From Gracilaria gracilis (Eukaryota; Rhodophyta; Florideophyceae; Gracilariales; Gracilariaceae): a stretch of DNA of 64,000 nt. Positions within the stretch are counted from its first letter, which is position 1; each line of letters starts with the position of its first letter. Below the pieces are notes generated by a model. It saw only the letters and a program-made list of their open reading frames with translations. It was not told the DNA's origin and made no database searches. The DNA lies in assembly GCA_030374805.1 (NCBI GenBank), contig JARGSG010000199.1:186001-250000 (forward strand), given 5' to 3'. Shown piece by piece: positions 19,507 through 31,367 of the stretch. The translations under genes were made by a program, and so were the position numbers.

Positions 19507-21339
19507 TTGATGGCAATTGGATTCAATCTGGACGAGCATTTGGAACATGTTCGCAACCACGTGCACGACAAAGATTTGTCCGAGATAGATTGTAATCAGC
19601 TCAAAATAGCTACTGCAAAGTACTACGGCTTGTCCTACCAAGACGGCGATGACGATCCCATTCCTCTGCCCGAGGCTTTGGCCGCCGGAATCGGAAAGGA
19701 TTCCAATGCGTCAATTGATGAGGCATTTCGAGCTATTCTCGAGAACGCAAAGAAGAACGGCATCTCGGACGAAGGACACCATCGCCTTGCAGCTATTCTT
19801 AAGCAACAAAAGGATGCTTTCCGAATCAAACTTGGTCCAGACCCACCTGCCAAGGTTCCCCCTTTGGTCATTACACCAGCTGCAAATGCACAACCTTTTC
19901 GTTCACCGCAACGCCGATATGCCCCACAGCAAATGGATTTCATTATTCAGACTATTCGGGAGCTCGAATCAGTTGGCGCAATTTACAAAAATCCAGCAGC
20001 TCGGTGGGCCAGTCCGGCTCTTGCCGTCCCTAAACCCGGCTCTACCAAGTTGAGATTTACTGTAGAGCTGCGGGGACCAAATGCTCAAACTGTCCCGATC
20101 CAATCCGCCATGCCACAACTGGAGTCTAAGCTGCAAGATGTGTCAGGAAGCACTTGTTTCGCTAATCTAGACCTGGCACACGGATATTGGCAGGTTCCCC
20201 TATCGAAGGAATCACAGGAATTCATGTCCACTCAGACGCCTCTTGGGGTCTACTCATCACGTCGTCTACTGCAGGGTGGAAGTGATTCAGGGAATCATTT
20301 CCAGGCAGTACTGCACGACAAATTTGATGGACGAGTTAAGAAGATGATCCAATGGCTCGATGACTTTTTGTTTTACGCAAAGAACGAAAAGGAATTATTG
20401 GATAATCTTGAAACTTTCCTTACGGTTTGTCTGGAAGTCGGAATCAAGGTGCACGCAAAGAAATCTTTCTTGTTTAACAAGGAGGTACACTTTTGCGATC
20501 GTATTGTCTCCTAAAACGGAGTACAGCATCACCCCAGGCACTTTGATTCCCTCCTCAACATGAAAAATCCAACATCCGCGGTTTAATTGCAGCAACTATT
20601 ATGTGCCACCAACTGGATGAGAAATTCAATCCCAGCTTACGCAGAACTCGTAGCCCCGCTACATTCTTTGATGGAGAAGTCATACGTGAAGGCAGGAAAG
20701 AGAACTAAGCAGGCTGTCCGAAGAATTTCCCTCACCAACTCGTGGGACGCTGATCATGACGCTGCTTTCGATAGCGTCACAAACCAACTCGCTGCTTCGG
20801 TCAAACTCGCACACCCAAAGGCCGAACACGATATGTGCCTGTTCACTGACGCGTGAGATACACATTGGGCAGCAGTATTAACTCAAGTCCCTCGATCCCA
20901 ACGTCACCGGGACATTGAACAACAAGATCATTCGCCGCTTTGTTTTCTTTCAGGAGCATTCAGTGGATCCTCAGCAAACTGGAGCGTCCCGGAGAAAGAA
21001 GGATTTGCCATTGTCGAGGCTATGTGTCGACTTGACTACTTAGTAGTCGGCCACGAAATATCAATCTTTACTGATCACGCCAATTTGGTCTATCTGTATG
21101 ACCCCTATGGAAAGAACCCTGGCATATCCCGCCATACCGCCAGCAAGTTGATGCGGTGGGCTATCAAGCTAAGTGCTTTCCGCTACGTGATCGAGCACCT
21201 ACCAGGTGATCGGAACGTATGGGCAGATATGCTGACCAGATGGGCTGTCCAATCTAAGACGGTGGTGAATTCCAAACGTGTGCTTCGAATCTACACTGGA
21301 TACCGAAGAACGACAGCCTACTTCAGCTACGTATTCTGA
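19507..21339 (+). pseudogene. E4 reverse transcriptase and RNase H (fossil)
   Basis: Reverse-transcriptase motifs are clear: FANLDLAHGYWQVPL for the first catalytic Asp, and MIQWLDDFLFYAKN carrying the active-site DD pair. RNase H follows to ~21240 with DYLVVGHEISIFTDHANL, closely similar to E0. This region is broken; the family assignment is firm. Confidence 0.85.
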
Positions 21340-22620
21340 TTGCAGCCCACACCGGAATTGGAGGTCATCGTAGCTGGCGCGTCACCAGGGCAACTCTAGA
21401 GGCTCATTTCTACTGGAACAATATGGATAAGGACGTAGAGACATTTGTACAGTCTTGCCTACACTGCTTGTGTACGCAGACAGGTACCATTGTCCCACGT
21501 CCCATGGGGCACGCGCTGCACGCCGACAGACCCAATGAATTGCTGCATTTTGATTTTTGCTACATGTCCAGTGGAGAAGACGGAAACTGCTACGTTCTCA
21601 TTCTGAAAGACGATCACAGCGGATATGTGTGATTGAAAGAGACAAGCGAGACGACAGCAGAAGCTACAGCAGAAGTTTTAATTCAGTGTTTTGCAGCATT
21701 CGGTGTTGTTAAGCAATGGGTCTCTGATCGCGGATCTCATTTCAAAAATGAGTTAATCCGAATTCTACGCCAACAGTTGAAGTCCTCACATTACTTCACG
21801 CTCGCCTACTGCCCCTGGTCCAACGGCTCCGTCGAAGTTGTTTGTCGTGAACTGCTGCGTGCAACTAGGGCCCTGCTGTCGGAGTTTCAGCTACCCCAAA
21901 GATGCTGGCTCAGTGTTCTTCCAATCGTGCAGTCTACGTTGAACAATTCGGTACTGGACAGACTCGGGAAAAGATGCCCTCTCACAGCGTTCACTGGACT
22001 GCCTCATGACACGCCTTTGACTTCGATCAAACACCGCCATTGTAATTCTGTCCGAGTCTCAAACATTGAGGAAGTCCGCGCTCGCCAAGTTTTGAGAATA
22101 CAGGAGATACAGAACTCTCTAGAAATTATGCATCGTGATGTTGCTATTTACTCGTCGCGGAAACGTCAGCAAGCTGTCGATGCGCATAATAAGAAGAAAA
22201 ACGTACGTACTGTAAACTTCAGAGAAGGGGACTACGTCCTACGTGGTGTTCTCCAACGCGAACGCGGTCGAAAGCCATCGCTGCAGTGGCGTGGACCTTA
22301 TCGTGTGGCATAGTGCAGGTCGGAGTACATATTTCTCATCGAAGACCTCATGAATGGAAAACGAGAAGACGTTCATGGTCGCAGACTGAGAATGTTTCGC
22401 AACAATTACTTTGAAGTCAATGAAGAATTGCGAAACCATCTTGCCTATCAAGCCGGAGAACTGCTTGTAATTCACCGTTTCCACGACGTTCGTCGCATAA
22501 GTGGTACAGTACAGTTACTCGTCAAGTGGAAAGGGTTTTCCTAAGAAGAAACGGACTGGGTTGATTTGTCTTCGCTCAGAAACGACGTTCCGGTTTTGGT
22601 CGAAGAGTACCTACAGGAAA
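21340..22620 (+). pseudogene. E4 integrase and chromodomain (fossil)
   Basis: Integrase with the zinc-binding SCLHCLC region and core motifs LHFDFCYMSSGE, SDRGSHFKNEL and NGSVEVVCREL. A GPY/F-like module and the start of the chromodomain (LLVKWKGFS) follow, in the same order as in E0. Broken copy. Confidence 0.85.
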
Positions 22621-22711
22621 ATTTCGAAGGAAGGAACCACTCGCCAGCGCGCTGTAGTAACATCCATCTAATTGCGTTTCATTTACTTTCGTGTCAAAAC
22701 GCATGGGGCGC

Positions 22712-23145
22712 TGTTGTATATCGTCACTACGGCTTTGAAGACTAGGAGGATGTAGTCCTAGTATTTCTACCTAGCTTACGGTCCGCTGGAAAGCTCACCA
22801 GAGCTCATACGCTAATTAACAAATGCGTGGCGCCGAGTCAGCATACACGGTACTGATGTGGAATCGTACGTGTAGAAAATTGCATATGCAATTTCTTGAT
22901 CAGCATTGACGATAGCTGGAAACTATGGAATCCTTTCGGATCCATTGTACGACTACTTTGCGCCAAACGAGTGTCGTGGGCAAACTACAATAAAAGCTCT
23001 CGGCGGAACGCCGAGAGCTACCGACGGAGAAGACCAGACCCCCGAGGTGTGCCCTTTGTTCTCCTTGTTCGCAAACCGTGCCATACTCTTTTTCTTTCTT
23101 TTTCACACGACCACCGTTTGCGTCCTTTCTCGAATCTCACCAACA
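22712..23145 (+). repeat. E4 3' LTR
   Basis: 434 bp, same ends as the 5' LTR, preceded by the purine tract ATGGGGCGC. Carries the same AATAAA and stem-loop (~22995-23019). Confidence 0.93.
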
Positions 23146-23203
23146 GTTATCAAAGAGCTTTGCGACCATTTCTTACGAGAAGCTTGCTTCTCGAAGCTCT
23201 GAT
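23146..23203. repeat. Repeat A, copy 2, right part
   Basis: Continuation of repeat A after E4, beginning with the duplicated GTTAT. It contains the palindromic CGAGAAGC/GCTTCTCG core and ends where similarity to copy 1 stops. Confidence 0.75.
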
Positions 23204-23423
23204 CAGTTATTTCCCGCCAGTTGGAAATGATCTTCTGCACGAACTTGCGACATTTTCGCATAGCGAAGACATGCAGATGACGAAAACGAAGTCGGCCTTA
23301 ATGTCGTCTTGAAGTCTGTCAATTCTGATCATACATGGGTACTCCAGTAGTATTGTAGCCCTAGAGTAGTATCCAGTCTGTGTATTATGGAATACGATTC
23401 TAATCCTGAAAAGTACGCCACTC

Positions 23424-23468
23424 CAAAGAGCGCTATATAGCAAACATGTCGCTATATAGCGCTCTTTG
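23424..23468. repeat. 18-bp perfect inverted repeat
   Basis: CAAAGAGCGCTATATAGC (23424-23441) and its exact reverse complement (23451-23468) surround a 9-base centre. The GCGCTATATAG core recalls the palindromes inside the 912-bp MITEs. Confidence 0.85.
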
Positions 23469-23601
23469 TAAGCGGGTTCTTTTGTTTAACGAATGTGTTG
23501 GAGAAAATAATACTTCAGTACTCCAGTACAATTCCTCTTCCTGTAATAGAGTACGCAAAATCGTTTACTTTTTATACACGTTTCTAAAAGATATAAGCAA
23601 T

Positions 23602-23656
23602 CCATTTTCGAGATGTTGCGGGAAATGTTCATTTTCCCGTAACATCTTCGAAATGG
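23602..23656. repeat. Long imperfect palindrome with GGGAAATG arms
   Basis: Arms of ~26 bp (23602-23627 and 23630-23656) pair with about three differences around a 2-base centre. Each arm ends in GCGGGAAATG or its near match, resembling the terminal motif of transposon B. It could be two transposon ends meeting head to head. Confidence 0.65.
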
Positions 23657-24209
23657 TCGGCTGCACAAGGTTTGCCACTGACAGAAAATAGAGAAATACA
23701 ATACTGGGTGACGCCTGGCCTGACTTTTGTCCAGGAAGCTGCGGGAAGTGCATCATATTAAAAAAACACGTGAAACATTAAACGTGATGAAAGCAAAACA
23801 TATAGGCCAGCATTTGAAGATTGAAACCTGGAGGATCCTGATGTTGTTATATTAAAATAATTAAAAAACAAAAAATGCATTTGAAAGATAATCACTGATC
23901 CCTGAAGAGTTTGGGTCCATCTTCAGTCCTGAAAACGTAAGAAATTTTCAGCCTTTAAGCACAACACAAATAATCATCAAAGCAATACATGTCTGATTCT
24001 AATGCAACAAAATCACACTGTGGTCTTGCCCGAACGATTTTGGAGTACAAAAAGAACCACATTCACAGTATTTTAAAAGAAGAAAGATATTATAAAGTGG
24101 CAGACACTAAAAAGTCTAAATACCGTGGAAACGAAAGGAATTGGTGCCCTTGAACGTAAGCAAACAAAAAGCACTTTTTGTTTTCCATTCTTTAGCTTAA
24201 CCTCTTAAA
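23657..24209. other. AT-rich DNA with one transposon-terminus-like motif
   Basis: No gene seen. GGAAGCTGCGGGAAGTGC near 23738 resembles the GGAGCTGCGGGAAAT terminus and may be an end of the element carrying T3. The rest is AT-rich. Confidence 0.4.
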
Positions 24210-25985
24210 GTTTTAGTATAAAGAAGTGACATGAAACACAGGGTCTCCGGAATAGATGCAAATTTAAACAATATTTACCACAGCATTAAAACAATAAACA
24301 TGCTTTGATAAACTGTGCTTGAAGGTATGCGATAGACAAAAAAATGTTTCAGACGTCCGTTGGGAACTTCATGTTGGTCTCTGACATACTTATGCTAGTC
24401 TTGCAGCTCCGCAAAAACATTTTCTGGTGTTACACAATTTTTGTCAGCATATCCGTTATCAGTTACGACCTTTTTGTTGGTTGGCAGGCATGATTTTAGG
24501 CCTAGTTAAAAATGCGAAGATCGGAAAATTTCCAGATGGAAAGAGCGGGAAATTGGTACACTTCTTGCAAACAATGTCATAAAGGCGTGGTTATCAAATT
24601 GGTTTTCTGGCAAGAAAAAACACCTTCACGTTCCAGCAATGAAAGTTCGAATAACATTAAAGCTCGTGGTACATTTTTCGCAAATTACTGCACAAAATTG
24701 TAAGTTGTAGGTAATGTAACTTTCGTACGTTCAATTTATTTCAAAAAATCCCAACTATGGTTTTGAAGTCAAAGTAGGCGGTCATAGATTATAAACTGTC
24801 TGTTACAAAGAACAGGGGGATCGGTTGCGTCAAACTGAACGAATAAATTGAATCTTCTCTTAGAGCAAGGCAAAAAACTATAAAACGTTTGAGCGAAAGG
24901 CAAGACGTATAGTTGTCATTTTGAAGTGAAAAATGCACTATTCTGTTAAATAGAGCTAATTTGTAGTTTTTCAGAAAGCTTTATCTTCTTTTCTGCCCGT
25001 CTGAGGAAGAAGAGTATAAGTGCATATGAAAGAACACTTTCTTGTCAACAACTTCATTCGTCTATATCTGTCCAGCTAGTAAGCTCATAGTTGTACGCTT
25101 TGATAGAAGATAACTACTTTGTAGAACTGTGCGGAGACTACTTTTCCATGATGTTATTATATTTCCGTTATAGTAGCCTCATCATACAGTAAGCACTGAC
25201 AGCTTTGAAAAAATGTCGACAAAACACAAAGTTCTTGGATGTTGATAGCTTGTCGGTTTATAATTTTTGGCTCACTGTAGTTCTTTTTACTTGTTGGAAG
25301 TGCTTTAACTACCTATATATTGTTTGTTCTGCTTTTCGATTCTACTAAATTTCCCGCTATTCCCTGGAAATGGACCATGTACCCAAGCAATTGAGCCCTT
25401 GTGGTGAGCTATACCAATTTCATAGCGCAACCCGGCAGCTTTAAATTTGTGGGAAAACCACATAGGATTAAAATCCTTTAGTTCCTGTACCTTGAAATCG
25501 ATTCCATCTAATGAAATGAAAGTATTGTCAACAACTCAGGCATTTTGGCTCGATGCAAACGAAATCTATATATAATGTAAGTAAAAACTACAGCTCAAGA
25601 TTTGTTAGCAAGACCTACTTTCTTAAGTTCTGCGAGGTGTTTAACCGTAGTCAACGTCCATTTTCTAAACGGTTTTGGATCTACTCGCGCTATGGAGCAA
25701 TGAACTGCTTCAGTTGCGTAGATTTTCAGAAATATCAACGTTCACAATAAATGTATGGGCTTTAAACCTTCTTGGTTCCTTGGTCGTAGTTTTTTCCATA
25801 TAATAGAGCACAAAAGTGGTGAAACTCCGAACAAAGAACGATAGTTCCGGAGCAACGTCGATGAACATAATCCTGGACAGGAGTGAAGCATGGGAGACGC
25901 TAGGCTCAGAAATTTGAGTGGTTTCACGTCGCAGAAACATCCGTGCGGTGAAGAAATTGAAGGATATCTGACGATCTGCACAGAT
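24210..25985 (-). pseudogene. T3: eroded Harbinger-type DDE transposase
   Basis: A degraded DDE_Tnp_4-like transposase, readable in pieces on the minus strand. About 25742-25981 gives LFGVSPLLCSIIWKKLRP and GLKPIHLL. About 25600-25680 gives VDPKPFRKWTLTTVKHLAEL. About 25335-25520 gives the first Asp (ISLDGIDF) with MWFSHKFKAAGLRYEIGI and VHGPFPG. About 24250-24495 gives the second Asp (VVTDNGYADKN), the Glu (DQHEVPNGRLKHF) and CFNAVVNIV. The order matches T1 block by block. The pieces lie in different frames with internal stops, and ~830 bp of unrelated sequence (24500-25330) separates GPFPG from the second Asp, where T1 has about 50 codons. This is a plain DNA-transposon relic. Confidence 0.75.
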
Positions 25986-26518
25986 CCGACAGGTTTTATA
26001 TATAGTTTTCAAGGTTTGCACCTGTTTTCACAATAATGCTTTCCTGTATCTACCCAACTCTCGATGCATATCTGAAAACAATCTGGGGATGTCTTCAAGA
26101 AAACCCACAACGTATGGTGGAGGGGAAAGCTTATCCTGTACTTTCTATTGCAAATCATGGACATGCCACAAATTCATTGTTACCGCAGACAATTTGATCT
26201 GAGCTGAAATACACCACACAACAGGTACAGGCATTGGCCTTCAAAACAAATACCCAAATCTTTTTGGAGCACGGTACAATGCCATAACCAGTATTGTTGG
26301 GGCACATCGAACTCTTGCCGCTGTAAGTAGGAAGTAACATTTAAAATTATTGGCACCTGTAACGTTGTCTGTGAGAGACATTGGTCGAAAATATGTAGAA
26401 ATATGGCTGTATATAGAGAGATGTGTGTTGAGAACAGAGGCTCGTAGTTCAAAATTAGAAAGTCGTTGTAGCCTTCATTTGTTGCATCACCTCTTGTTGG
26501 TTGCAGATCTAACAACAT
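25986..26518. other. AT-rich DNA, no supported gene
   Basis: Between the T3 relic and the E1 LTR. A short plus-strand stretch near 26230-26335 translates to a coding-looking GIGLQNKYPNLFGARYNAIT before a GTAAGT, but it is too short to call. No terminus of the T3 element was found. Confidence 0.35.
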
Positions 26519-26847
26519 TGAAGAGCAATTGCCCTTGGCAGGGACTGAGAAGGATACCACTCATATATCCGTGGTTATTTTCGGCTGAACTTCCTACTAT
26601 TATGAAGTCTATTTGCCTATTTGGCTCGGATTAGGGATCCGCCAATGAAGGGTAGGATTAGCGTGACACGTGTGTGCCCGCGCCGGATTACCGGATGCGC
26701 CGCCCGGAGTTACGGCCGGCACGTGTCGGCCTCATCGGAGGGTTCTGCCGCTGCTCTGCCCCAATAGGGAGCAAGGCTGAACACCTTGTGTGCGTAGCCG
26801 CAAGCGCGGTTTATGTTCCTTCTTCCCGTTCTCGGCTTTGCCCCACA
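26519..26847 (+). repeat. E1 5' LTR, internally shortened
   Basis: Starts TGAAGAGCAATTGCCC and ends GCTTTGCCCCACA, as in the E3 LTRs, and is followed by the same AGTGGTCTCCCGAC primer-site region. It is 329 bp against ~850 bp in E3; the middle of the LTR is missing. Confidence 0.85.
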
Positions 26848-29800
26848 AGTGGTCTCCCGACTTAGAATCGGCTTTCTTGCCAACATTGGTTGTAGTGGGA
26901 ACTGGTACTGGATCCCTCTGCATTGGGAGTATCCACTTTGGACCATTTCTAGAAGCGGTAATCGTTCGCTTAATTCGCCCGATTGCTTTGGCAGACTATG
27001 ACATTTCGCCGTAACAACGGTCGCCCGAAGTCTGGGTCTGCACCTGGCCCAATTGCCGGACCACCGGAATGATCTGGACTGGCTCAGAGCCTCCCGCCGT
27101 TGCCAACGGATGTACTGAATGTCCCGGGTGATAACGCTCAAGCACCGGCTTCCCAGGGTCCCCGTACCAACAATGGGGACCCACCGGCTCAAGGACCGGC
27201 TAATTCCGAGCAAGCGACTGAGGCCATGTCGTCGAGGTCCGACGAGTATACCCTCCGTGAATTAGAGGCACAATTGCGCGTGATGCAAAACTCTCACGTG
27301 GCTCTGATTCACGACATTACGAAACTCCGGCAACGGTTATACGAAGCCGATGCTCGGGATCTTTCGCAAGACGTCGGTGTCTTACGGTCTGATGTCAACC
27401 AGATCATGGAAGACCGAAAGGAATAGGCTGTCCTGCATGAGCAGGCAACTGATCGTTTAAACCACTTACCGGCCCGTCTGGAAACCGACGAGCACACAAT
27501 CATCCACGATGCTGTGGGGCCCGGCGTGCCGGTTTCCGAAGGTTCTCGGAAGTCGCACCGCTCCAAGGACCGCCATGCGGGAAAGAAGGGAAAGGTTAAA
27601 TTGGAACCTGATTCGTCTTCTTCTTCATCCTCTGAGTCTGATGCCCGAGTCAGGAATTCGTCACTCGGTTCTTCAGAAAGTGAGGACTAGCCCTCACGCT
27701 CTCGTGCTACCTGCTCTCGGGCCACCAAGGCCACGCAAGGCGTTGCCCGGAGCCGTTCGAAAGGACGAAAGCACCTTGGACTCAAGGAACTGAAGCCGAC
27801 GAATCTATTGTATCAAAAGTTGTTGTCGTACGGATACTATTGGCTGGAATACTCCAGTGGAAACAGAACCTCTCGCGGGACTGGACGAGTGAAAGACCAG
27901 ATTAAGCGGCTGGAGCTCACACTGAAGCCCAATAAGTTCTCTGGGCAGGATCCAATCCTCGTGTTGGACTTTCTCGCCCGATATGTTGGGGAAGCCGATG
28001 TACTTCGGATGTCTGAGGCGCAAGCCTACATCGCACTGCCTTACTTTTTAAAAGGTATGGCCGAGGACCAGTAAAACTCGGTCCGCGAATCGTCTCGTGC
28101 CTCCGAAGGAGGAGTGACCTGCTGGCCAGAGGCTGTGCAGTACCTCCTGCGATCCTATGCTACGGGAAACGAAATTCAAGATGCCATACTCGCATTGCGC
28201 GACACGAACCAAGAACCGGAAGAGACGGAGACCGTTTATTCTACACGGCTGAATAAGGACTTTCACGGCTGTGGAAACGTCTACTCCGCGGCCGAGCGAT
28301 ATACCATGTTTATGGATGGCTTGGTTCCCTCGATTAGGACTTTGGTTGCCCGCTATCGTGAGAACAAGCGCAAGATCTTTTAGTTGGAGCTGGTTCAATT
28401 TGCCCAAGCTGAGGGTGGTGCGGCCCGAGCACGTGCCGGCATTAAGTCTCGCACACTCCGACTCTTCCATTTGGAAGAGAGGGATTCATCACAGCCTCAA
28501 TCGAGAGTTTCAGCCCATGCCAATTACGACAACTTGCACCTAGTACAGAGTGACCACTCGTTGGCAACGTCGGACCTGCCATCTACGATGGGACCAACTA
28601 CCGAAGATTCGGATGCTGCTCTGTACGCCTGTAATCATGTCCCGGAATTGCCAGTGCCGCACTCTGGCGGATACAGAGACTCCCGTCCCGGTTGCAGGAC
28701 CCCTACTCTCCGAGACAGGAGCGAAGGCCGCCCAATGCGGATTATTTTTGTCAGCTCATATGCCATATTTGTTACAAACATGGTCTTATTGCCCCGAACT
28801 GTATGTTACCATTCAGGGAGATGGCAAAAATTGTTCTCCATTATGAATCGTTGACTCCCGCCGAACGGGAACGTGTTCCCAACGTATCGTACCTTCGTGC
28901 GAAGGTGGATACTCAGCCTGAAAAACAGGAAACTCCACCGCCTCATGTTGAAGCGCCGCATCTGCGGACCAAACGGTTCGGCAAAATAGCGGCGACGCTC
29001 AGAAAAACTGAGCATGGGAGCCTCCTTTGAAAGAACGGCGCAATCGAAGTCGAGCTCAACCGCGCTGGAGGTTGCAAAACCTCGCTCCCTGGTCATGATC
29101 CTTACGAGGAAGATATCCACGGCAGAAGTGGACTCGGAACATCTCGGTGTTCTCCGTCGCCCGTGGGTACGGTCACGCAATGTCTGCGCTCCAGATAGAG
29201 TCCTGGTCATGGCGAAACGAAACTACAAAGTTTTTGCAGACCTCGGGATATCCGACCATTATATGGTTCGGCAGTTATCCGTTCTGGACACGGGTGCTGG
29301 TGCAAACTTTTTGGTTCAATCGCTTATTACGCCGCAGTTATCGTCTCAGATTCGGCCGCCTCCCCCCCCCCCCCCCGCCCCCCCCCCGCGACCAAGATAG
29401 CGAATGCAAACAATAGGCCGCTTTCAATCGTGGGAGTAATTGACCTGATTGTCAGGCTTGGCCGTTGCGTTTTCCGCCTGGACTTCTTAGTTTGCAAGCG
29501 TTTAGCTGCGTCGGTCATACTCGGATATGATTTCTGCGACCGTTTTGTCTAAGCAATTCGACCACGGAAAAGGACCGTCAAGTTGGAGGACGGCACAACT
29601 GTGCCAATTGCTCGGCGACCTTTACGAAAGGCTTTCAAGAAGCAAGTTCTATGGCCAGTGGCCCAGCAGCCAGCGGAATCGCGCCGTTCGTCGACGAAGT
29701 TCCGAGTGGCTCGGTCTATTCGCATTCCCCCGGAATCTCAGACATGGGTCACGGTCACATCCGTGCAGCACGGCTTACAAACCGTTCAACCATTCCCTCT

Positions 29801-30245
29801 TCTTCACGAAAGGCAGAATTTGGCCCTCGCAAATGGGATTGTGCTTGTTGAGCCAGAGAAGCCCTTCAGGGTATTGGTTGCTAATTTCAGCTCCTCCCAA
29901 CAGAGGTTGGTAAAGAACCAGGTCATTGGTTCCATTTTAACACACCCGGTGGCTATTTTACCCAAACAGGTCTCTACCGCAGAGGTTCTCGGAATCTTCG
30001 AAGCTGAGGAGGGAGAGAGGAAGTGCGCTGACGCAACCGTACCGAAGAATTCGTCGTGTAAAGAAGTTTCGAACTCGTCGCAAGAAGCAACGCCGACACT
30101 GTCGGACGGAAGGCAAGAATCACCTGGATCTGAGAAGAAAAACCCCGTACAGGAGCTCGAGTCTCTGGAATTTAACCATGTGCCAGAGTCTCACCGTGAA
30201 AAGTTACGGGATATGCTACGGGAGTTCACCCTCATGTGGGACGGT
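26519..30245 (+). mobile_element. E1: Ty3/gypsy chromovirus, 5' fragment
   Basis: A plus-strand relative of E3. It has a shortened 5' LTR (26519-26847), a gag region (~27000-28860) and protease to the start of reverse transcriptase (~29200-30245). It then stops abruptly against E2 sequence in the opposite orientation. No 3' half or 3' LTR remains in the window. The coding region has many breaks (around ten or more), clearly more decayed than E3. A run of 15 C then 10 C interrupted by one G (29362-29387) lies in the protease region. Confidence 0.85.
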
Positions 30246-31058
30246 TATTTAGGGTCATACCTTTTGACCGATCTGCGTAGCGGTCTTTGGTCGGTTGTAG
30301 TCACCGAGTGGGCCGTCCGCGCTGCGGCGTACATCCTCAGCGAGGCTTACGACCAGTGCAGACTGTGGTTCCTTCCTCCGCGCGTGCGGCCCGGTATCCG
30401 TCAACTCGACATAACCATCCCTCTTGGGGGTCAGGCTAACGCCGAAGAAGTCCTCGACCTACTCGAATATATCGACAGTATCGACTGGAAAGCGGTCCCG
30501 ATAGGGCAGAGTGGCCGGCTCACCGGTGGCGGTGGACATGGACCAGGTCTGGGGCGCAATATTGCCTTGGTGGGGGATTTCGTGTACTTCGATCCGTGGG
30601 AACAACGGGAGATTTCCGCTGATGAAGCGGCCGAACTCCGGAATGCTCCGAGAAAAATCCTTGACGGTCATCCGATTGGGTTTGTCGACTCGGACGATTA
30701 TTACCGCTCCAGCGGGGAAAATGAACCCATGTTGGACAACGCATCCGACGCGGCGGGCGGTGATGACGACGCGATGGTTGTCGGCACTCCTCCGGAGAAT
30801 GAAGAACCTGTTCCACAGGAGTCTGAGCCCGCTGCTACGGCGTCGTCGTCAGCTTCGGCTGTTCCGACTTCCACAGCGGCTGCCGGAATTACTCCCCAGA
30901 TGGGCGAGAATCCCGGTGCCTTCATCGCGCAATTCCTCCGAGAGGTAGGGCTCGGCGCCGATACGGCGACCTGGGACTTATCCGCAATGCGGGAAGCTCT
31001 GGCGCAACGCCTTGGCGGTGGGCAGCCTCCGAACGAGGAGAGTGGCCATAGCCAGTAA
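30246..31058 (+). pseudogene. E2 antisense accessory reading frame (partial)
   Basis: A plus-strand frame downstream of the E2 chromodomain, opposite in strand to gag-pol. Recognisable blocks shared with E3 at 39900-40350 include AYDQCRLWF, then EVLDLLEYIDSIDWKAVP, GDFVYFDPWE and GFVDSDDY. The C-terminal ~100 residues are acidic and Ser/Ala/Pro-rich. The N-terminal half is missing at the E1 junction. It matches no retroviral protein I know and its function is unknown. Additional antisense frames in this position are known in some plant Ty3/gypsy elements. Treated as part of a fossil element. Confidence 0.6.
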
Positions 31059-31367
31059 GACTGGGTCCGAATAGTAGCAATAAAAACCACCTGCTTATGG
31101 GTTTCTTCCGTCTATGACGTGTTCTTGTAGTCATCAGTAGTGACCCGGCTACTTTACGCGGTGCCCGCGGAAATGCACACCCTTCCGACAGGGAAAACCG
31201 TGCTTGCCACGTAATGAACAGCAAGCTAAGTGAAAAATCCCTCGGATATGTTCGCGAAACATTATTCACGACCATGGTCGGAGTATCAGCGCATGAGCGG
31301 AGATCTTTTCCCCGTTCATGACGTGTATACTCTTCATCTTCAACTCTTCCCGTTCCAAGATTCTCTC

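Larger units (their letters stand above)
17717..23145 (+). mobile_element. E4: complete but broken Ty3/gypsy chromovirus
   Basis: A full-length copy with both LTRs (434 bp each) and the 5-bp target duplication GTTAT (17712-17716 and 23146-23150). Order: 5' LTR, gag with protease-like region, reverse transcriptase, RNase H, integrase, chromodomain, 3' LTR. This is the same lineage as E0. The two LTRs differ at about seven of 434 positions by eye (~1.6%), so insertion is fairly recent. The coding region carries several breaks (roughly six to ten), so this copy is a fossil. It sits in repeat A; the unfilled site is at 5.17 kb. Confidence 0.93.

Noticed and set aside
24512-24703. Plus-strand frame with a CKQC motif as a replication-protein or Helitron fragment
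   Set aside because: Too short, only one motif-like pair of Cys, and it lies in the foreign segment of a minus-strand transposase relic. No second supporting block was found.
30246-31058. Fusion of E1 protease with the downstream frame as a real chimeric gene
   Set aside because: The frame runs through by chance at a junction of two oppositely oriented fossils; the downstream half matches the antisense frame of E3.
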